Positions 57,827-64,000 of a DNA stretch of 64,000 nt are shown here, piece by piece. A program made the position numbers and the translations under genes. The DNA is from Anastrepha obliqua. Its lineage: Eukaryota > Arthropoda > Insecta > Diptera > Tephritidae. The stretch spans positions 167,464,792 through 167,528,791 of the forward strand of contig NC_072892.1 in the NCBI RefSeq assembly GCF_027943255.1, in the 5' to 3' direction. The notes below the pieces were generated by a model. The model did no database searches. It saw nothing but the letters and a program-made list of their open reading frames with translations, and was not told the DNA's origin. Position 1 is the stretch's first letter; every line of letters begins with the position of its first letter.

Positions 57827-58560
57827 AGGGTTTTCCAATAAGAGGTGTTATTTTAATAAAAGATCAATGGTTTCGTTACTTCTTGTGCACGTAGCGCCGT
57901 CTTGTTGAAAATAAACGTTGTCCAAATCAATACCATCCAATTCCGTCCATAAAAAATCATCTCGTTAATCATCTTTCGATAGTGCAATCCATTCACCGTA
58001 ACTGTTGCTCCAGCTTCATTTTCGAAAAAGTAAGGTCCAATGAATCCGCCGCACCAAACAGTCACACGTTGAGGATAGAGAGGCTTTTCAACAATAATTC
58101 TTGGATTTTCTGAGCCCCAGATCTGAAAATTTTGGTTGTTGACGAAACCACCGAGGTGGAAATGGATCTCATCACTCAAGATGATTTTTCGGTGCAATTC
58201 CGGATCATTTTCATGCATTTCAACGACTTAATGAGCAAATACACGACGTTGTTGATGATCGGCCGGCTTGAATTCTTGTTTTAACTGGACTTTATAAGCC
58301 TTAAGACCCAAATATATATTTATGCAAAATACGGTGTAATGACGTTTGTAAAATGCCAATTCCAAAGAACGACGAGGAATGCACAAACCTGGGGTTTCTT
58401 CAATACTTTCGGCTACAACAGCAATATTTTCATTTTCGGCTGTTCTTGAGCGACGTGCATGGGTTTTATTCTTCACATCACTAACTTGCCCCAACCGCTA
58501 GAATTTGTTCACCAATTTCTGTATTGAAATCCGACAAGATGCTTCACGATGACCCAAAAA
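57827..58560 (-). mobile_element. Mariner-like element with C-terminal deletion
   Basis: The left end AGGGTTTTCCAATAAGAGGT looks like the TIR; no matching right TIR is visible. The minus strand encodes GHREASCRISIQKLVNKF, a stop, RLGQVSDVKNKTHARRSRTA, ENENIAVVAESIEETPGL, QLKQEFKPADHQQRRVFAH, a stop, VVEMHENDPELHRKIILSDE (first catalytic Asp), IHFHLGGFVNNQNFQIWGSE and YPQRVTVWCGGFIGPYFFEN. After a frameshift it ends in VYFQQDGATC (second Asp), then IDLLLK and a stop next to the TIR. The third Asp region is deleted. Confidence 0.8.
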
Positions 58561-58742
58561 TGTAAAAATAGATTAACAAAACCAACGCAAGACTGAGTCT
58601 TATCGAGGCCCTCTGCTCCCGAGTGGAGTGATCAAGGAAAAAAAAAAACAAAAAAATAAAACTGCGTAAACTATTTTCATTTTTTTTAAATTCTGATTAA
58701 AAGGTTAGGGATCTTTGCTGCAGATGGCTTTTAAAAAAATAA
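58561..58742. other. Unassigned spacer
   Basis: It contains GACTGAGTCTTATCGAGGCC and a long A run; origin unknown. Confidence 0.3.
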
Positions 58743-59044
58743 TTAATTGGCGCGTATACTTCTGTTAGGTGTTTGGCCGAGCTGCTTCTCCTCTTTGTGG
58801 TGTACGTCTTGATGTTGTTCCACAAATGGAGAGACCTACTGTTCTAGGCCGACTACGAACGGTAAATTGTTTTTATGAGGAGGCTTTTTCAGGGCAAAAA
58901 TGCACTCGAAAATTAGCCATTGCCGGCCGAGTGTCAAGCGCTATTAGAAACAACTTTTTCTGTTATTTGATGTTCATGCACAAAGATTCGAGCCGACGCA
59001 CTCCCGATTGGTATTCACACACCAACCCATTCGGTTACAGCGGG
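58743..59044 (-). mobile_element. SINE copy, diverged
   Basis: TTGGCGCGTATACTTCTG (tail), GTCTTGATGTTGTTCCACAA and GAGGAGGCTTTTTCAGGGCA (body), AAGATTCGAGCCGACGCAC (B box region, GGCTCGAATC) and CACCAACCCATTCGGTTAC (A box) follow the family order. Divergence is higher than in the copies at 21071 and 62978. Confidence 0.8.
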
Positions 59045-59203
59045 ATTTTTGCAGTAGACAAGATTTTTATGCATTTTTGTCTTGAAACTCCATTTTTTTC
59101 AAGCTTTTCTCCCAGTTGGAAAATCGGGTTAACAGAATCGGTTATCATAGGGACAGCCGAGGAAGCCTTTGAATGAAATTCAGCAATAAACAAGACGCAT
59201 TCA
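59045..59203. other. Unassigned spacer between SINE and MITE
   Basis: No motif was recognised. Confidence 0.3.
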
Positions 59204-59382
59204 TTAATGGTGGTGGTACCAGACCAACAACAATGTTTTGTACGCTTGATTGTCAAACAAATCATTGGTAAAATTGAAAGGGAAAAATGCATCTGCTTTG
59301 TTTCGTTCTGGGCTGACAGCCACATGGACACGACGAAAGAAAAAAAGCAAATTAGCTGATTTCATTCGATACCATCATTAAC
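59204..59382. mobile_element. Short MITE, copy 2
   Basis: TTAATGGTGGTGGTACC at the left faces (reverse complement) TTAATGATGGTATCG at the right, an inverted repeat of about 12 bp. The interior shares GACCAACAACAATGTTTTGT and GGGCTGACAGCCACATGGAC with 51643-51810. It is non-coding and about 180 bp long. Confidence 0.7.
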
Positions 59383-61200
59383 AGATTTACATGGGCAATA
59401 AATAAGCAGGCATATCCTTTCTATATTAATAAACAGAAAATCATTGGAAAATATTCTGCTGCATAGTTTTTATAAAATGAAAAAAATTACAAAAAATAAA
59501 AAAAAAAAAATTATAAAAAAATCAGCCAATGGCCGACTGCATTGACCCCAATGGCTGCAGCTTTGCATAAACGATTTTTTACGATAGTCACTACTCAACA
59601 CGGGACGCGGTCTCTTAAAAATATTAAAAAAATTAACCCACAAAGTGCCGCGGCTAATATTTTAAGTGCTTGTGTTGGGTATGAAATTTGAGTCAAGCAA
59701 CGCATTTCGGGACCATTGAAAGTCTGTGAAAGTGCGGCCTACAACTCCGGCCACTTAAGCGGATTTGTCATTTAGCGCCTGATTTTATTGGCAGAGCATT
59801 AACTTAAACACTTGTAAGCTTCCAAAGGCGAAATGGTAAAAAATAAAAATACAAATATTTGTGTGCGTGTAGGTGTACGAGTACGCGCAAATGAATGGAA
59901 TCGCAAACGTACGAGTGTTTCTCCGCAGTCATGTCGATGAAAGATAATAACCGAGATGGAAGGAGAGAAAGAACGAAAGGCAGCGATTAACAATGCCAAC
60001 CATTCGTGTGATTGGCATAAGAAATTGCAAAATTGTTATTGAATTGAGAAAAATGAAAAGCAAAAACAACAAATGCATGCATGCAAGCCAACAAGCAGCC
60101 AAGAATTTTATGAAAAGTCGGAGAGTATTTGTGCGGAAAATAGAATAAATTAAAAAGGGCTTAGAAAGCAGTAAAGCAAGCAGAAGCGAGCTGATGCTGT
60201 GGTGTGCAGGGCGTGATGAGGTGCTACATAGACACAGACACATACAAACGCACGTAAGTTGAAGTGGCACGAATTTGAAGTTTGTTATTTTGGCTGCCTC
60301 TTCGTAAACTTAATTGGAATTGCAATGAAAAAGTTGTGCAAAATACTACCAAGGCAGAGGGACGAAGTATGTACTAGTACGTGTGCATGTATGCATGTAT
60401 GTATGTGTAAGTCTCGCATAGTTGTACTCAGAACTGATTGTGAGTGTGGCGCGAATAAAATGGAAAATTCATAGCGCGCAGCTATACGGGTCACTATATC
60501 AAGTCAAGCGCAGAATGTTATATTTATGTATATGTGAAAACACACACATACACACATGCACACATACATACATACAATCATAGGTACGTATGCAGTTAGG
60601 AAAAAATGTAATTACAGCGCTGACATTAAACTCGAAAGAGACAGACAAAGTGGCAGTTGGCAACGATACTAAAAGCGCAGACTAAAGCAGAGAAAAACTA
60701 TCAGACGAAATCAAAAAAATAAAAATAAAAAATCAAACTGAAAAGCGTGCAAATGAGTGGCAAAAGAGCAAAACGAAAATAAAAGTAAAATAAAATTAAA
60801 CGTTTTTAGGAATGAATGCAGTTTTTTTGTTTGGTTGGTTGTAAGGCACACAGACATATGCATGTGTTTGTGAGTTTTGCATGTGTTGAGAGTAGTAAAA
60901 AGGCAAAAGTTTGTAGCAAAATGAAAAAATGGTCGGGAATTTATAATAAATTTTTAAAATGTAAAAGTGCAGAGGGCACGAGTCAAGCTGTGCTGTGGCG
61001 CACAGAAAGCAGCGCAAAGTGGCACTATGTTGCATATGCACAAATGTATGTATGTATGTGTGTATGCAATATATTTATGTGTGCAAAAGCTAGCATTGCC
61101 GTTGTGGCAAACCGAAATGGGAGTGTATTTTCGTTATGTGACAGATGATTTACTGATTTAGCTAAATGGGCATAGACAAACATACATAAATACATTCATA
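59383..61200. other. Unassigned DNA
   Basis: An A-rich stretch lies near 59480-59520; CACA/CATA repeats near 60540-60590. Open stretches up to 113 codons are low-complexity or unrecognised. Confidence 0.4.
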
Positions 61201-61226
61201 CATATATATATATATATATATATATA
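61201..61226 (+). repeat. (TA)n dinucleotide microsatellite
   Basis: About twelve TA units. Confidence 0.95.
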
Positions 61227-61529
61227 AGTAATTATATTGTATATAATTTATATTAGGGTGGGTCAATTTGTATGGTACGACTTTTCTCGACATTGATTCC
61301 AGCAGATTTGGGTGCTAAATACAATTTGAAGAAAAAAGTACATTAAAGCATTTCGCTAAAGTCTATTTGGAGCAGCCTCCAAATTGCGAAAGAAGCTATC
61401 TTCAACTAACAGGGAGTTTGAATTGAGAGAGGGCTATGGCTATGGAGATGGAAAGTAAAAAAATGAATTTGCTGTTGAGAGTAAAAAGTATCTGAAACCA
61501 AAATAATTGTTAATAGGTTTTTAATTGTA
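61227..61529. other. Unassigned DNA
   Basis: A short stretch (GGGTGGGTCAATTTGTATGG near 61257) looks like a transposon end, but no partner was found. Confidence 0.3.
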
Positions 61530-61990
61530 AAAAAAAATTAATGATTAGAAAAAAAATTAATGATTAAAAAAAAAAATTAATGTTTAGAAAAAAAAAATAA
61601 TGATTAGAAAAGAAATTAATGATTAGAAAAAAATTAATGATTAGAAAAAAAGTAATGATAAGAAAAAAATTGCTGATTAGAAAAAAATTAATGATTAGAA
61701 AAAAATTGCTGATTAGAAAAAAATTAATGATTAGAAAAAAATTAATGATTAGAAAAAAAGTAATGATTAGAAAAAAATTGCTGATTAGAAAAAAATTAAT
61801 GATTAAAAAAAATAATGATAAGAAAAAAAATTAATGATTAGAAAAAAATTAATGATTAAAAAAAAATAATGATTAGAAAAAAAAATTAATGATTAGTAAA
61901 AAATTGATGATTAGAAAAAATTTATGATAAGAAAAAAAAATTAATGATTAGAAATAAACATTAATGATTAAACAAATTAATGATTAGAAG
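61530..61990 (+). repeat. Minisatellite, ATTAATGATTAGAAAAAA unit
   Basis: About 25 units of 15-20 bp, most reading TTAATGATTAGAAAAAA, with TTGCTGATTAG and GTAATGATAAG variants. A 71-codon frame at 61619-61834 is the repeat read as MIRKKL units; it is open only because the unit here is 18 bp and is not a gene. Confidence 0.9.
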
Positions 61991-62317
61991 AAAATTAAAA
62001 AAAATTTTTGAAATACTTCAAAATTTATCTAATTATAATTTTTGCTTTTGTTTTTTTTGTGTTGCAAATTTCAGTTTGATTTACTTAACAAAAAAATTTC
62101 TTTCTTACTGTTACTTTTCCTGTTTCAATATTAAAAAATTACATATAATTCGCCTTGTAGCGCCATCATGGGATTCTTTAAATAAAAAGCAGATATCAAA
62201 AATGAATTCTTCATATAAGAAAATTCCCAAGTACCTACAAGTTTGTATTAAAAAACAAATTACATTCAAAATACTTTGGTCAGTAATAATCCTCATATTA
62301 TATATATTATATATATA
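61991..62317. other. Unassigned AT-rich DNA
   Basis: A 125-codon frame overlapping the minisatellite end has no recognised motif. Confidence 0.35.
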
Positions 62318-62976
62318 TACTAGCATTTCCCAGTGCGCTTCGCACCACTATACATAAAATGTTTTTTTATATCGCAAGAAACTTTTCATATTAAGTATTC
62401 TTATAGGACTCGTAAAATGTTTAAACAGTTGAATTAGTTGATTTTTTTCATTCAACATACTTTCTAAAGATGTCACAATAGCCTTTTCTGTACTTTTTTA
62501 AAATTTGATTGTGGTGGTCACCTATATACAGGTAAGGTGAAAGAGCCGATAAAAACTTGTAATTAAACTTTGATTCATTAATTTCCATTTCAATTTTTTA
62601 CGCTAAATAAATTATGCTAAAATAAATAAAGCTAAAAATGTTTTTCCAGCTCCTTGAATGCTCCAGTTTTTATTATATTTTCGTCCAAAATTAATATTAA
62701 CATAATACACTTACAACCACAACAGTACAACAGAAACGCTCATAAGCGGCTGTGTATTTGTTGTTGTTTTTCCCATACAGGCATTTCGTATGAGAGGAAA
62801 CCATTACTCACATAAAATGTCATAACTCAGGAACGGCTGCACCGATTTCAATCAAACTTCACACAAACCACCTCCTCAAAGATAGAAAAGAACTCTAAAA
62901 TTTTTGTGTCAATCGGTTCGGCGGTTCTTGAGTTATAAGATTACCAAGGAAATGTAACTTCTTTTTATATATATAG
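62318..62976. mobile_element. Possible non-autonomous element bounded by TA runs
   Basis: The left boundary TACTAGCATTTCCCAGTGCG is followed by CTTCGCACCAC, which forms a GTGCG-CTT-CGCAC hairpin. The right part CATAACTCAGGAACGGCTGC, ACCGATTTCAATCAAACTTC and GGTTCTTGAGTTATAAGATT precedes TTTTTATATATATAGATA. I associate this layout with a repetitive element of insects, possibly Helitron-related, but there is no second copy in the window. Confidence 0.35.
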
Positions 62977-62977
62977 A

Positions 62978-63286
62978 TAATTGGCGCGTACACCCTTTTT
63001 GGGTGTTTGGCTGAGCTCCACCTTCTATTTGTGGTGTGCGTCTTGATGTTGGTCCACAAATGGGGGCACCTACAGTTTTAAGCTGACTCCGAACGGCAGA
63101 TATTTTTATAAGGAGCTTTTTCATGGCAGAAATACACTCGGAGGTATGCCCTTGCCTACCGAAGAGCGACCGGTATTAGATAAATGTTTTTCTTCACTTA
63201 GGTGTTTCACCGAGATTCGAACCTACGTTCTCTCTGTGAATTCCGAATGGTAGTCACGCACCAACCCATTCGGCTACGGCCGCCGC
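62978..63286 (-). mobile_element. tRNA-Ser-derived SINE, well-preserved copy
   Basis: It matches the copy at 21071-21377 closely over its length, including the A box (GCCGTAGCCGAATGGGTTGG), B box (GTAGGTTCGAATCTCGG) and a tail ending GTACGCGCCAATTAT. The internal promoter is intact. It is inserted at the right edge of the preceding TA-bounded element. Confidence 0.85.
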
Positions 63287-63472
63287 CTCATATTAATTAA
63301 ATATAGCTTCCTTAAAATGTGATGGCTCGAAATTTACTTTAGAGCTATGGTCCAGCGACCCTTTTTTTTCTTAGAATTTCATTTAGTATCCGAATCTGTT
63401 AGGAATGATGTCGAAAAAAAACAAAATTGACCGCCTTAATGTGTATACGGGTATATAATTATGTATATATAT
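63287..63472. other. Unassigned spacer
   Basis: Nothing recognisable. Confidence 0.3.
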
Positions 63473-63955
63473 TAGGTTGGTGCAAAAAAATCCATTATTT
63501 TTGCGTAAATTTTTTGCGTAAATGGTTTGAAACTGTTTTATGGTAGATCCTTAGCTCCTATGCTACGACTACTAAACTGCCGCTTCGATTATTTTTGGAA
63601 TTTTAGCGACGTTTTCCTGAATGGAGTCGACGAAACCAAAATTGCACGTAATTAGCAGTTACAGTATCGGCACCATAAACACCATTCATAATTTCAGGGG
63701 CCTGACTTGCATTTTCGCCTTTAACAAAGAAAAACTGTAAAATGTACCGAATTTTCTCTTTGTAGACTTTAATTGTTAACACCCTGTACCTGACAACTGA
63801 ATGGAATAAACAAAAAAACAGCTGAAGAATTTTCTTACTGTGAAATGTCACCTTGACAACGAGCCACTTTAAATTGTTCGATCGATACTTTTCGAGATAT
63901 TGATCACTGCAGTTATCTACCGAGAAAATAATGGATTTGCTTTTCTTAAAATGTA
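63473..63955 (-). mobile_element. Short mariner derivative retaining the DNA-binding domain
   Basis: The left end TTAGGTTGGTGCAAAAAAAT (TA-flanked) is a mariner TIR. Reverse-complementing 63921-63950 gives GCAAATCCATTATTTTC, which matches its inner part. The minus strand encodes VYKEKIRYILQFFFVKGENA, SQAPEIMNGVYGADTVTANY and VQFWFRRLHSGKRR before a stop, the mariner N-terminal helix-turn-helix. Beyond the stop, ELRIYHKTVSNHLRKKFTQK (second helix-turn-helix) leads straight into the TIR. The whole catalytic domain is deleted. Confidence 0.8.
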
Positions 63956-64000
63956 TTATTCGTGCCAAAAAATTCCCAAGTAAAAGTTGGTATTAAATAA
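63956..64000. other. Window end, unassigned
   Basis: Too short to judge. Confidence 0.3.

Noticed and set aside
58769..59176. 135-codon plus-strand open frame
   Set aside because: It is the antisense of a SINE copy.
61619..61834. Repeat protein made of MIRKKL units
   Set aside because: It is an 18-bp minisatellite read in one frame; the frame breaks as soon as unit length changes.

Overview
The window looks like euchromatic, AT-rich DNA from a higher fly, most likely a tephritid fruit fly. The signs are CATA/TGTA microsatellites, many kinds of mariner/Tc1 relics, non-LTR retrotransposon 3' ends with (CAA)n or CCTACC tails, and a tRNA-derived SINE dispersed on both strands. The species call is inference. 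I find no convincing host protein-coding gene and no ordinary tRNA or rRNA gene. The 64 kb is best read as intergenic or long-intron DNA carrying many transposon fossils.

Layout. 0-7 kb: a LINE sliver with a perfect 16-bp target-site duplication, a terminal-inverted-repeat (TIR) element with a conserved split reading frame, then mostly unassigned DNA. 7.2-8.9 kb: A-rich tandem DNA holding a LINE 3' end. 11-12.3 kb: two LINE 3' fragments. 13.7-16.5 kb: an A-rich satellite split by a 984-bp 5'-truncated LINE with an intact RNase H domain and an 11-bp target-site duplication. 16.6-24.8 kb: a dense nest with SINEs, a mariner end, two inverted copies of a P-element-like THAP fragment that keep an intron, a deleted maT-type mariner with near-identical TIRs, the second TIR element, and a mariner relic interrupted by two head-to-head LINE 3' ends.

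24.8-36.3 kb is mostly unassigned, with a degenerate Tc1 element (28.1-29.1 kb), a SINE, a LINE C-terminal fragment (32.8-33.4 kb) and a deleted mariner (33.6-34.2 kb). 36.3-39.1 kb has a G16 tract, a TIR element, a decayed reverse transcriptase and a tRNA-like sequence. 41-48 kb has a rosa-like mariner relic, a SINE, an RNase H LINE with an 18-bp internal duplication, mariner ends and further LINE pieces. 50.7-51.8 kb and 57.8-59.4 kb each carry a deleted mariner near a short MITE of one shared family. 54.3-55.6 kb is a satellite built on a GTGCGTCAAATTGG block, 61.5-62 kb is an A-rich minisatellite, and the window ends with a SINE and a short mariner derivative that keeps mainly the DNA-binding domain.

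Nothing here reads as a working multi-gene system. The most informative features are the element architectures: inverted P-like copies that could fold as a hairpin, internally deleted mariners with retained TIRs, and nested insertions that allow relative dating. No LTR-retrotransposon pol motifs were noticed by eye. All family names come from recognising motifs, not from database searches.
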